Assembly (NCBI RefSeq): GCF_026898095.1
Contig: NZ_CP114015.1
Location: 1,364,001 to 1,428,000, forward strand
DNA from: Arthrobacter sp. ATA002
GTDB lineage: Bacteria > Actinomycetota > Actinomycetes > Actinomycetales > Micrococcaceae
Direction of reading: 5' to 3'
DNA length: 64,000 nucleotides
Part shown: positions 9,867-20,058 of the stretch, piece by piece
How positions within the stretch are numbered: the stretch's first letter is position 1
Layout: every line of letters begins with the position of its first letter
The notes under the pieces: generated by a model
What the model was told of the DNA's origin: nothing
The model's database searches: none
The model's input: only the letters and a program-made list of their open reading frames with translations
Program-made: the position numbers and the translations under genes

Positions 9867-10747
9867 GTACGCGGCCTGAGGCTGTTTCTGATTCAACAGG
9901 TCCAGCAGGTACTGGCCGTATCCGCTCTTGACCAGTGGAAGCGCCCGGGCATGCAGCTCCTCATCGCTGATGTTGCCCAAACGCCAGGAGATCTCTTCCG
10001 GGCAGCCCACTGAGAGGCCCTGACGCTTCTGGATGGTGCGGATGAAGTCAGATGCATCCTGGAGCGAGTCGAACGTTCCGGTGTCCAGCCACGCTGTGCC
10101 GCGGGGCAGGATCTCGACCTGAAGCTTTCCCTTCTCCATGTAGATACGATTCAGGTCGGTAATTTCCAACTCGCCCCGCGCAGAGGGCTTAAGGTTACGG
10201 GCAAACTCCACTACGTCGTTGTCGTAGAAATACAGGCCCGGAACTGCGTAATGGCTTTGGGCTGCGCGGGTTTCTCCTCGAGGGAGATGGCAGTTCCCGC
10301 TGCATCAAATTCCACGACGCCGTAAGAACCAGGGTCAGCGACCCAGTAACCAAAGACCGCGGCACCATCAATATCGGCGAAGCGCCGAAGCTGGGTTCCC
10401 ATTCCCGATCCGTAGAAGATGTTGTCCCCCAGGACCAGTGCGACAGGGCCGTTTCCAATATGGTCTTCGCCCAGCAGAAATGCTTGTGCCAGGCCGTCGG
10501 GCGATGGCTGCTGCTTGTAGGTGATGCTGACGCCAAACTGACTTCCATCTCCGAGCAGCCGGACAAACTGCTCCGCATCATGAGGAGTGGTGATGACCAA
10601 AATGTCCTTGATGCCCGCAAGAATCAATGTGGAGAGGGGATAGTAAATCATCGGCTTGTCATATACGGGCACTAGCTGCTTGCTGACACCGAGGGTAAGG
10701 GGATGAAGCCTGGAGCCGGTTCCACCGGCCAATATGATTCCGCGCAT
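9864..10747 (-). CDS. rmlA: Glucose-1-phosphate thymidylyltransferase (one frameshift)
   Basis: 294 aa after correction. It forms dTDP-glucose from dTTP and glucose-1-phosphate, the first step to dTDP-L-rhamnose. The nucleotide-binding start [18 protein letters not shown] is diagnostic, followed by [18 protein letters not shown] and LGDNIFYG. The C-terminal part reads [14 protein letters not shown] and [18 protein letters not shown]. The two halves are joined by one lost base: restoring an A to the minus-strand AAA at 10255-10257 gives [22 protein letters not shown]. The start ATG 10747 is chosen because the family begins MRGIILAGG; an upstream ATG at 10786 would add 13 residues. The gene is divergent from rmlB. 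Confidence 0.94.
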
Positions 10748-11799
<1,052 letters not shown>

Positions 11800-11803
11800 G
11801 GCC

Positions 11804-13225
11804 ATGACCGTAGAATTCTCTAAGCCCCTGGCTGCCCACTCCACGCCCATTCCCGGGGTTGTTCTCTATGACCTGCCGGTGCACGGGGATAACCGGGGCT
11901 GGTTCAAGGAGAACTGGCAGCGGGAAAAGATGCTCGCGCTGGGGCTGGAAGACTTCGGGCCGGTGCAGAACAATATCTCCTTCAATGAGAAGGCCGGCAC
12001 CACCCGCGGGATCCACGCCGAGCCGTGGGACAAGTACATTTCCGTGGCCACGGGCCGGATCTTCGGTGCGTGGGTGGACCTGCGCGAGGGCCCGTCCTTC
12101 GGCACCGTCTTTACCGCGGAGATGGGCCCGGACACGGCGATCTTCATTCCCCGCGGGGTGGGCAACGCCTTCCAGACGCTGGAGGACAACACCGCCTACA
12201 CGTACCTGGTGAACGATCACTGGAGTGCCGATGCCCAGGGGCAGTACACGTTCCTGAACCTCGCCGACGAGACCGCGGCCATTCAGTGGCCGATCCCGCT
12301 GGAGCAGGCGGAGCTCTCGGATAAGGACAAGGCCCATCCGCGCCTGGCTGATGTGGTGCCGATGCCGCCGAAGAAGATCCTGGTCCTGGGCGCGGACGGG
12401 CAGCTGGGCCGGGCGCTGCGCGCGGAGTACGACGGCGACGGCCGGGTGGAGTTCCTCTCCCGCGCCGGTTTTGACCTCACCGACCCGGATTCCTTCACAG
12501 CCCGGAACTGGAAAACTACTCCACGGTGATCAACGCGGCCGCCTACACGGCCGTGGACACCGCTGAAACCCCTGCCGGGCGGGTGCCGGCGTGGGCCATC
12601 AATGCCGAAGCCGTGGCCCGGCTGGCCCGGATTGCCGTGGAACACCGGATCACGCTGGTGCACGTTTCCTCCGATTATGTTTTCGACGGCACTGTTGAGC
12701 CGCACCGCGAGGATGAACCGTTCTCGCCGCTGGGTGTTTACGGGCAGTCCAAGGCCGCCGGGGACACCGCAGTGGGGGCGGTGCCGGCGCACTATATTGT
12801 CCGCACGTCCTGGGTCATTGGTGAGGGCGGCAATTTCGTGAAGACCATGGCATCGCTGGCCGCGCGGGGATCGCTCCGTCAGTGGTCGATGACCAGATCG
12901 GCCGGCTCACGTTCACCGAGGACCTGGCCGCCGGTATCCGGCATCTGCTGGACACCGGCGCCCCGTACGGCACGTACAACCTGACGAACAGCGGGGCTGC
13001 GATGTCCTGGGCCGAGGTTGCCCGTGAGGTGTTCCGTCTGTCGGGGGCTTCGCCGGAAGCGGTGACCGGTGTGTCCACGGCCGAGTACTTTGCGGGCAAG
13101 GAGCATGTGGCTCCGCGGCCGCTGCTCTCCACCCTGAACTTGGACAAACTCACCGGCACGGGGTTTGTGTCCGGCCTGCCTGTAAACGGCTGGAAGCCTA
13201 TGTGCGCCGCCTAAGCGAGAATTAG
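11804..13225 (+). CDS. Fused dTDP-4-keto-rhamnose 3,5-epimerase / dTDP-4-keto-rhamnose reductase (frameshifted)
   Basis: A single gene carries RmlC (residues about 1-185; cupin fold, with NISFNEKAGTTRGIHAEPW and FIPRGVGNAFQ) and RmlD (from KKILVLGADGQLGRALR, about 187, to the end; NINAAAYTAVDTAE-like segment, HVSSDYVFDG, PLGVYGQSKAAGD). Together they finish dTDP-L-rhamnose. The frame steps by one base three times: near 12507 (GGG restores NWENYSTVINAAAYTAVD), near 12867 (a fifth G restores ARGIAPSVVDDQIGRLTF), and near 13170-13185, after which RLEAYVRRLSEN ends at TAG 13223-13225. The total of 474 aa matches this fusion type in Arthrobacter. All three losses look like consensus errors. Confidence 0.9.
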
Positions 13226-13227
13226 AT

Positions 13228-13263
13228 TTCTGAGGCCGGCACGGATAAGCGCCGGCCTCAGAA
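13228..13263. terminator. Terminator after rmlCD, convergent with the next gene
   Basis: A 13-bp stem (13228-13240 with 13251-13263) and a 10-base loop lie just after the rmlCD stop and 18 bp before the stop of the minus-strand gene, so the hairpin can serve both. Confidence 0.75.
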
Positions 13264-13280
13264 CAGTAGAGTCTGGACCC

Positions 13281-13802
13281 TTAGCGGACCTGGCCGGTGA
13301 GGAAACGCGCCGGAGCCGTTTCCTCCATCACGCGGGCAACGGCGTCCTGCTGCCGGCCGGCCATGTCGATCATTTCCCGCAGCCGGGCGGGGTTGAACCG
13401 ATGGTCGTGCGCAGACAGGGACAGCAGGGTCCGGTACAGGCATTCCTTGGCCCGCACAATGGACTGCAGTGTTTCGAGTTCGAACTGTCCCGTTGTTCCG
13501 CCGCCGGTGCTGAGCGGATTGATCGGGCCCAGCCGTCCAGTGACCGCCCCTGCCGTGGCCACCAGGTGCTTGAACTTGCTCCGGCGGTAACCCAGGGTAA
13601 TGATCAGCTGCTCGAGCTCGTCGCGCTCCCCGGAAATTTCGTTCTCCAGATCCGCGAAGGTCTGTTCATATTTTGACCCGGCCCACGTCCGGCGCGCCGC
13701 ACTGAAGAGCCGTACTCCGGTTTCCGCGGCGAGCAGATGATCATCCAGATAAGCGGACAGGGACGCGTGCTCGAGTTTCCAGACGGTTCCGGCTTCGGAC
13801 AT
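13281..13802 (-). CDS. Conserved helical protein of unknown function
   Basis: 173 aa starting MSEAGTVWKLEHASLSAYLD. GAAGGAG stands six bases before the ATG at 13802, which decides this start over the in-frame TTG at 13817. The protein is almost entirely helical by eye: about residues 10-35, 38-75 (YEQTFADLENEISGERDELE), 105-130 and 140-165, joined by a Gly/Thr-rich loop (INPLSTGGGTTGQ). This is the pattern of a ferritin-like or four-helix bundle, but a metal-ligand set is not clear. No signal peptide. I do not recognise the family. It stands alone between two terminators. Confidence 0.6.
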   Translation of the reverse strand: MSEAGTVWKLEHASLSAYLDDHLLAAETGVRLFSAARRTWAGSKYEQTFADLENEISGERDELEQLIITLGYRRSKFKHLVATAGAVTGRLGPINPLSTGGGTTGQFELETLQSIVRAKECLYRTLLSLSAHDHRFNPARLREMIDMAGRQQDAVARVMEETAPARFLTGQVR

Positions 13803-13890
13803 GGTGTGCTCCTTCAACTAGTGCTGATCAGTTTGCTGATTATCCTGTCAGATCCCCGCACCTGCCGCGAGTTCGCGGGCCGGGCCGGCC

Positions 13891-13925
13891 CGTGGGTTCC
13901 CGGCCTCAAGGCTTGGGAACCCACG
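13891..13925 (-). terminator. Terminator of minus-strand ABC operon
   Basis: A perfect 11-bp stem (13891-13901 with 13915-13925), with a further short inner stem in the loop. It lies 19 bp beyond the stop of the ABC permease (13945), in the right place to end the 17221-13945 transcript. Confidence 0.75.
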
Positions 13926-13944
13926 GCTGTCATGCGGCTGCCGG

Positions 13945-16454
13945 TTAGTCCGCGGCCAGCCCGGCCACCGGGGAGAGCCGTGCGGCACGGCGGGCCGGCA
14001 ACACCGACGCCGCGAGCCCGGCCACCAGCGCGACGGCCAAGACGGCGCCCAGCTGAAGCCAGGGGACCGCCGGAACCACTGCGGCGAGGGTACCCAGTGC
14101 CGACTGCACCCCCAGCCACCCGTAAAGCGCTCCGAGCGCAGAGCCGAACAGTGCTGCCACACCGGCGATCAGCACTGCCTCGAGCGCCAGCATGCCCCGC
14201 AGTTGCCCCCGGGTCAGGCCCAGTGCCCGCAGCAGCGAGGATTCGCGGGTACGTTCCAGCACCGACAGGGACAGCGTGTTCGCCACACCCACCAAGGCGA
14301 TCAGGACAGCCACACCCAGCAGGCCCGTCACCACCATCAGCAGGACGTCGATTACCTGTTCAAAGGCCGCCCGGATGACGGCAGCCCCGGAGACCTGGTA
14401 GTCCTCGATCCCCAGCGTGCGAACCAGTTCGGACTGCAGGCCGATCAGTTCCGGGTTACTCAGGTCCTCGGTGGCGATCCACAGTTCCGGTACCGGTGAC
14501 CACGCCTCGGGGTCCTTCAGGTCCGGAACACCGCCCAGGGCCTGAGCGGTTTCAGCCGTGATCAGCGGCACCATCTCTCTGTTGCCGGTCTCGATGACGT
14601 TCAACACCAGGTCCGATTTGGCGCCGCGGACAGTGAGGGAGGTGGCATCGGTTCCCTGGGGCATGACGATTGAACCAGGCTGGGGCACAGCACCCGGGTC
14701 CCGCAGGACAGCCGATTCATCAGGGTCGAGGACATGCACGCCCTCTTCCCAGCCGCCGAAGTCCACCAGCCCGGCGACCGGCAGCAGGACAGCGTCCTCC
14801 ACCCCGTCCACAGTGCGGGCGGCAGCGGCATCGGCCTCAGACAGCGGCGAACCGTGCAGGGTGCCGAAGACATTCACGTCCACCGGATACTCCTTGTCCA
14901 GTGCTCCTCGAAGGCGGACCGGGACGTGGCGGCGCCGGTCATCATCATGGTCACCAGGGTCACGCCGATCAGCAGGGCGCTGGAGGTTGCTGCCGTGCGC
15001 TGCGGATTGCGGATGGCGTTCACTGCCGCCAGCTTGCCGGGCACACCCAGCGGGGCGGCAAGCGATCCCACGGCGCGGACCAGCGGCGGGATGAAAAGCG
15101 TCCCACACATCAGGATGCCGACAAAGCTGAGGATGCCGCCGGGCAGGGCGATCAGCAGGTTGGCTGAAACGGCACCTGCCCCAAGGAGCAGTCCGCCTCC
15201 CACGGTGAGTACCAGCCCGGAGACCAGACGGGCCCGGCCCTTCCGGGTTCCGGCCCGGACATCCTCGGCAGGGCGCAGCGCGGCCAGCGGGGAGACTGCC
15301 GTCGCGGCGCGGGCCGGCACCAGCGCTGAAAGGACCGTCAGCAGGATACCGACTCCCAGGCCGGCGGCAACGGCCAGCGGGGAAACGGCCAAGGTGGCAA
15401 AACCGGATTCCGGTATGGTCCGGAGGTAGGCCACGATGGCCGACATGAGGCCGATCGCGACGCCAACGCCAAGAATGGAGGCGACCACTCCCACCACCAG
15501 CGCCTCAACCATCACCGAGCGGCGGATCTGGGCGCGGTCCGCTCCGATGCAGCGCAGCAGGGCCAGTTCACGGGTGCGCTGGGCCACCAGCACCGAGAAG
15601 GTGTTGGAAACCACCAAGGCACAGACCAGCAGTGCCACCGCCGCGAAGGCCAGCAGGACTATGGTTAGCTGATCGCTGCCACCGGTGAAGGAATCCACCG
15701 TGTAGTTGGTTTGTTCCTCCACCGTGCGTACTGCCACACCACGTGTTCCGGCGTCGGCAAACGCCTGCTCCAGGTCAGTCTGGACAGCGCGGACAGCGGC
15801 ACCGTCGCTGACCCCCAGCTGGATGCTCGAGAATCCGTACTCCGGATCCGCGTACTCTGCCACCACAGCATCCTCTGCATACAGCTGGGCAGCGCCCATC
15901 ATCAGCGGGTCCCGTGATTCGGCCAGGATGGCGCTGACCACCAGTTCCCGGTCTTCCCCGGCAGCCGTATCCTGCTGTGTACTGATGCCCAGCGAAGACC
16001 CTACGGACAGGTCCAGCCGGTCGGCAGTGGCACCATCCACCGCCACTTCATCCGGCCCCGCCGGCAGGTTGCCCTCTTGAACCTCCACCGGCAGCAGGGA
16101 CGGGTCATCCGGGATGTTGGTGAGCTGTCCGGAGCTTGAGGCGCCGTCGGTGTTGAACAGGATGTACGCTGCGCGGACGGCATAGGTTTCAGCGACCCCG
16201 GAGGAACCGCGGACCAGGGACACCTCGTCATCGTCCAACACCGTGAAACCCTGGTCCTCCTCGACGTATTGTGCGGTAAGAACCAGGTCGGCGTTGCGGA
16301 ACCCTTCTCCAATGCTCTGCGTTAGTGAAGCCTTGGATGAGGAATTGATGATCAGGGTTGCCGTCAGGAAGCCGACGGCGATCATCACGGCCAGGGAAAC
16401 GGCGATGAAGCGGCGGGCATTCAGGCGCACCTGCGCCAGGGCTACCTGCAGCAT
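13945..16454 (-). CDS. MacB/FtsX-type ABC permease, two-repeat (one frameshift)
   Basis: 836 aa after correction. An N-terminal anchor (residues about 15-37) leads to a large extracytoplasmic MacB_PCD-like domain (about 40-255), then FtsX repeat 1 (hydrophobic at about 265-290, 315-345 and 360-385), a second anchor, a second extracytoplasmic domain and FtsX repeat 2 near the C-terminus. The docking segments RTRELALLRCIGADRAQIRRS and RTRESSLLRALGLTRGQLRG occur once per repeat, the hallmark of ten-helix permeases. The frame breaks at FEEHW; restoring a G on the minus strand near 14904-14907 gives AFEEALDKEYPVDVNVFG. It starts 2 bp after its ATPase and probably handles antimicrobial peptides or lipoprotein-like substrates. 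Confidence 0.85.
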
Positions 16455-16456
16455 GC

Positions 16457-17221
16457 TTATGCCCCCAGTTTGGTCAGGGCGGCGAGCACGGACTCGGGGG
16501 TCGGCTGCGCCAGTTCCCCGACGAGCTCGCCGTCGTTCATCAGGACCACCCGGTCGGCATAGGACGCGGCCACCGGATCGTGGGTCACCATGATGATGCT
16601 TTGGCCCATTTCCCGGGTCGAGCGGCGCAGCAGGGACAGCACCTCGGCGCCGGACTTGGAGTCCAGGTTGCCGGTGGGCTCGTCGCCGAAGACCACGTGC
16701 GGGCGGGTCAGCAGGGCGCGGGCGACGGCGACGCGCTGCTGCTGGCCGCCGGACAGCTCATGCGGGCGGTGGCTGAGCCGGCCGGTCAGTCCCAGGGTGT
16801 CGGTGATTTCTGCCAGCCAGGGCCGGTCCACCTTGCCGTTGGCCAGGGCTACGGGGAGCGTGATGTTCTGTTCGGCGGTGAGGGTGGGCACCAGGTTGAA
16901 GGACTGGAAGACGAAACCAACGCTGTCCCGGCGCAGGCGGGTGAGCTCGGCGTCCTTGAGCGCTGTGATTTCGGTGCCGCCGATCCAGATCCGGCCGGAG
17001 TCGGCGGTGTCGAGGCCTGCGAGGCAGTGCATGAGGGTGGATTTGCCGGAACCGGATGGTCCCATGATGGCGGTGAAGGTTCCGGCTTCGAACGTAACGT
17101 CCACGTTCCGCAGGGCGTGGACTGTGGTGTCCCCGGAGCCGTAGGTCTTGTTCAGTGCGGCCGCGGCAGCGGCGGCTGTGGAGCCGCCGGGCACGGATGA
17201 GTGCTCAGTAAGGGTTGTCAT
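16457..17221 (-). CDS. ABC transporter ATP-binding protein (MacB type)
   Basis: 254 aa, partner of the permease that follows 2 bp downstream. It shows Walker A GPSGSGKST (about residues 54-62), VFQSFNLVPTLTAEQN, the signature LSGGQQQRVAVARA, Walker B VVFGDEPTGNLD and an H-loop in MVTHDPVAAS. An Ala-rich stretch precedes the domain. The start ATG 17221 follows TAACGT on the minus strand by seven bases, so it may be leaderless; AGGGAG is too close to act well. The next genes upstream encode a LuxR-type response regulator and a sensor kinase, which may control it. Confidence 0.9.
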   Translation of the reverse strand: MTTLTEHSSVPGGSTAAAAAAALNKTYGSGDTTVHALRNVDVTFEAGTFTAIMGPSGSGKSTLMHCLAGLDTADSGRIWIGGTEITALKDAELTRLRRDSVGFVFQSFNLVPTLTAEQNITLPVALANGKVDRPWLAEITDTLGLTGRLSHRPHELSGGQQQRVAVARALLTRPHVVFGDEPTGNLDSKSGAEVLSLLRRSTREMGQSIIMVTHDPVAASYADRVVLMNDGELVGELAQPTPESVLAALTKLGA

Positions 17222-17328
17222 GCTCCCTACGTTATGTGCTGGCCTGTTCCCGGAGCATCGGAGGAAGGGCGGGGATCGGGCGGCCCCTTCTCATACCGTG
17301 GGTGGAAGCTGGCCGGCCGGCGCCCGGG

Positions 17329-18069
17329 CTACGGGGCGACAATACCGGTCTCGTACGCGATGACCACAGCCTGCACCCGGTCGCGGGCGCCGAGCTTCGC
17401 CAGGATGTGGCCAACATGGGTTTTGACCGTGGCATCGGAGAGGAACAGATGCGCGGCGATTTCCGGATTGGACAGGCCCTGCGCGATCAGTCCGAACACT
17501 TCGCGCTCGCGGGGGGTGAGGCGTTCGACGTCGGCCGCGTGCCGGCTGACGTCAGCGGTGGGTTCACGGAGCAGCGGCGCCACATGGTCCAGCAGCCGGC
17601 GGGTGGTCGAGGGTGCTATCACGGCGTCGCCGCGGTAGACGGTGCGGATGGCGTCCAGGAGTTCCTCCGGGGGAGCGTCCTTGAGCAGGAAACCGCTGGC
17701 CCCGGCGCGGATCGCGGAGAGGGCATATTCGTCCAGGTCGAAGGTGGTCAGCACCACCACCTTCAGGTCTCCGTCCGTGGATCCTTTGCGCTGGGCTGCG
17801 GCGCGCTCCAGGAGCCGGGCGGTCGCTTCGATGCCGTCCATGCCGGGCATGCGCACATCCATGAGGACGACGTCGGCGCGCACGGCGGAGAGTGCCTGTA
17901 CCGCTTCGCTGCCGTTTCCGGCCTCGGCCACCACCGTGAGGTCGGGCTGGGAGTTGATCAGCATCTTGAAGCCGCCGCGCACCAGCTGCTGGTCATCCAC
18001 CAGGGCAACGCGGATCGGGCCGGCTCCGGTGTCGCTGCTGTCGGAAGGGGCGGGCTGGGTGCCGGACAT
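17329..18069 (-). CDS. LuxR/NarL-family response regulator
   Basis: 246 aa. The receiver domain (residues about 18-145) has the acidic pair VDD at 24-26, phospho-acceptor Asp71 in VVLMDVRMPGMDG, Thr in VVLTTF and Lys in GFLLKDAPPEELL. A C-terminal LuxR helix-turn-helix follows (LTPREREVFGLIAQGLSNPE ... VKTHVGHILAKLGARDRVQA). The start MSGTQPAPSD at ATG 18069 lies 2 bp after the kinase stop, so the two are co-translated. An upstream frame extension to 18285 overlaps the kinase and is not used. It probably regulates the adjacent ABC exporter (inference from position). Confidence 0.92.
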   Translation of the reverse strand: MSGTQPAPSDSSDTGAGPIRVALVDDQQLVRGGFKMLINSQPDLTVVAEAGNGSEAVQALSAVRADVVLMDVRMPGMDGIEATARLLERAAAQRKGSTDGDLKVVVLTTFDLDEYALSAIRAGASGFLLKDAPPEELLDAIRTVYRGDAVIAPSTTRRLLDHVAPLLREPTADVSRHAADVERLTPREREVFGLIAQGLSNPEIAAHLFLSDATVKTHVGHILAKLGARDRVQAVVIAYETGIVAP

Positions 18070-18071
18070 GC

Positions 18072-19289
18072 TCAGGCCTCCGTGTAGGGAATGAATGCGG
18101 TCACGCGGAATCCTCCGCCGGCCGCCGGACCGGCAGCCAATGTTCCATCGTAGAGGGCCACCCGCTCGCTCATGCCATTGATGCCCTGCCCCGAACCGGC
18201 GGAGGGCGGCGCCGGCGGCGGACTGTCCGCGCCGGCGCCGCGGCCGTCGTCGTGCACTGTGACCTGCAGCCCGCGGGGCGTCCATTCCAGGTCGACGCGG
18301 GCCTGCACCGAGGGACCGGCATGCTTGAGCACATTGGTCAGGGATTCCTGGATGACCCGGTACGCGGTGAGCTCGGCCCCGGCCGGAAGCCCGCGGCGCA
18401 TCGTTCCGCTCCAGGCCACGCTGACGTCCAGCCCGGCCCGTTTGACGGCGTCCACCAGGGAGGGGACGTCCTCCAAAGACGGCAGGGGGCGGGTGGACGC
18501 GAGTTCATCCCCGCGGAGCACCCCGAGGAGGCGGCGCATTTCGCGCAGCGAGCCGCGGCCGGTCTCTGCAATAGTGCCCAGGGTCTTGGCCGCAATCTCC
18601 GGATCCTGGGCGCTCGCATACCGGGCGCCGTCGGCCTGGGTAATGATGACGGAGAGGGAATGGGCCACAATGTCGTGCATTTCCCGGGCAATGTGGGTCC
18701 GCTCATCGGCGGCGGCGAGATCACGTTCCTGCTGGCGTTCCACTTCCAGCCGGCGGGCGTGGTCCCGCAGCGCTTCCATTGCCAGCCGCCGGGTCCGGGC
18801 CAGATCGCCGAAGGTCCAGCAGACCAGGACGACGGCTTCCACGGCAACGAGGAACACCAGGTGCGCTCCAATAATGCCCGGGTTGGAACCCGGGGTGTAG
18901 GTCTGCAGGAAAAAATACTGCAGGAGAAACAGGAAACCGCCGATCATGGCCAGCACCAGACCAGTGAAGCTCGCCCACCGCGGCGCATTGGCGGCGAGTG
19001 CATACACCATGATCAGGACCAGTATGTCGGCGGGCAGCGCGGTGACCGGAACAAGGACCAGCTGGAGCAGGCAAGCCGCTGCCTGGACCGATGCGGCTGC
19101 CACGGTCCGTTTCCGCTTCCACGCCAGGGACATGCAGATGGCGATCGAGAGCAGGAACTCGACGATGTAGGGATGCCCCGTGAGCAGGAACGGAAAGGCG
19201 AAGAGCAGGCTTGCCGCCACGGCCTGGGCGAGGTCGACCTTGAAGGCGTTGGCCTGCATCCAGGCATGAATTCGACGGTGCACGAGCAT
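18072..19289 (-). CDS. DesK/NarL-type sensor histidine kinase
   Basis: 405 aa. The N-terminal half has four to six membrane segments (about residues 19-36, 41-57, 65-83, 88-105, 107-128 and 140-162). The HisKA_3 dimerisation helix ERTHIAREMHDIVAHSLSVI carries the phospho-accepting His205, and the C-terminal HATPase_c has a degenerate N-box (YRVIQESLTNVLKHA) and the G-box VHDDGRGAG plus GSGQGINGMSERV. The start ATG 19289 (MLVHRRIHAW) is chosen because upstream in-frame codons to 19376 look non-coding; no good ribosome binding site is seen. Ligand unknown. Confidence 0.88.
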   Translation of the reverse strand: MLVHRRIHAWMQANAFKVDLAQAVAASLLFAFPFLLTGHPYIVEFLLSIAICMSLAWKRKRTVAAASVQAAACLLQLVLVPVTALPADILVLIMVYALAANAPRWASFTGLVLAMIGGFLFLLQYFFLQTYTPGSNPGIIGAHLVFLVAVEAVVLVCWTFGDLARTRRLAMEALRDHARRLEVERQQERDLAAADERTHIAREMHDIVAHSLSVIITQADGARYASAQDPEIAAKTLGTIAETGRGSLREMRRLLGVLRGDELASTRPLPSLEDVPSLVDAVKRAGLDVSVAWSGTMRRGLPAGAELTAYRVIQESLTNVLKHAGPSVQARVDLEWTPRGLQVTVHDDGRGAGADSPPPAPPSAGSGQGINGMSERVALYDGTLAAGPAAGGGFRVTAFIPYTEA

Positions 19290-19407
19290 GGACACCAACT
19301 CTAGGGCCGGCGGCCGGCAACACCTCATGCCACGGGGTGATCCCGCCGGGGAATGGGGGTCGGCTAGGATGAGCACGGACTATCAGCGCAGGTAAGGACG
19401 GTATTTG

Positions 19408-20058
19408 GTGCAGCACCACAGAGTTGGGCTGGGGGGTCGGCTCTTGGGACTGGCGGCAGGGATCCGCAGCCGGGGAAGTTCGGTGCCCGCATCCGCCTCC
19501 GCTTCTCCAGCGCCGCCGGGGCGCGGCGTGCCCGCGGTGGGACGCGCTGCGGCATTGGACGACGGCGGCACCGAAGATCCCCGCGAATACTTGGGCGGGT
19601 TGATCCTGGAGCCGCACGCAGCTTCCGCCGATCCCCGGCCCGCCATCCTTGCCGCCGCCGGCCCGGATCTTCTCGCGCGGCTGCAGGCCCATGGCCCGGT
19701 GGTGGCGCTGCTGCCGGGAGCCGCAACAGTGCAGGTCCGCCGGGGTGCTCCGCGGCTTTTGGTGATCGACCGCCGCACGCTGGACTCAGGATTGTGGGCG
19801 CACGCGGAAACGGGAGCCGGCAGTGTCCTTTTCCGGGAGCTCGCCGAACTGATCCGGCAGTGCCAGGACCTGCACATTGCCACCGTCTTCGTGGACTCCG
19901 GTGAGCCGGACCGTTTTTACACCTCGACGCTTCGCAAGCTGTGCCGCAACGTTCTGCCGCTGGCAGCCGAAGATCTGAACCCGGAGGGGACGGCCGGCTC
20001 CGCCTTGCTTATGGAACTCCAGGACTGGTCCGCGGCGGAGGTTTCGCATGTCCGGTAA
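19408..20058 (+). CDS. Hypothetical protein preceding a wall-polymer glycosyltransferase
   Basis: 216 aa. GTG 19408 has AAGGACGG six bases upstream. Residues 1-65 are Gly/Ala/Pro-rich and probably disordered. The rest looks globular, with alternating strands and helices (PAILAAAGPDLLARLQAHGP, PRLLVIDRRTLDSG, LHIATVFVDSGEPDRFYTST). No catalytic motif is recognised. Its last 11 bp overlap the next gene (ATG 20048), so it is co-translated with the multidomain glycosyltransferase and may form part of a complex with it. Unknown family. Confidence 0.55.
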   Translation: MQHHRVGLGGRLLGLAAGIRSRGSSVPASASASPAPPGRGVPAVGRAAALDDGGTEDPREYLGGLILEPHAASADPRPAILAAAGPDLLARLQAHGPVVALLPGAATVQVRRGAPRLLVIDRRTLDSGLWAHAETGAGSVLFRELAELIRQCQDLHIATVFVDSGEPDRFYTSTLRKLCRNVLPLAAEDLNPEGTAGSALLMELQDWSAAEVSHVR

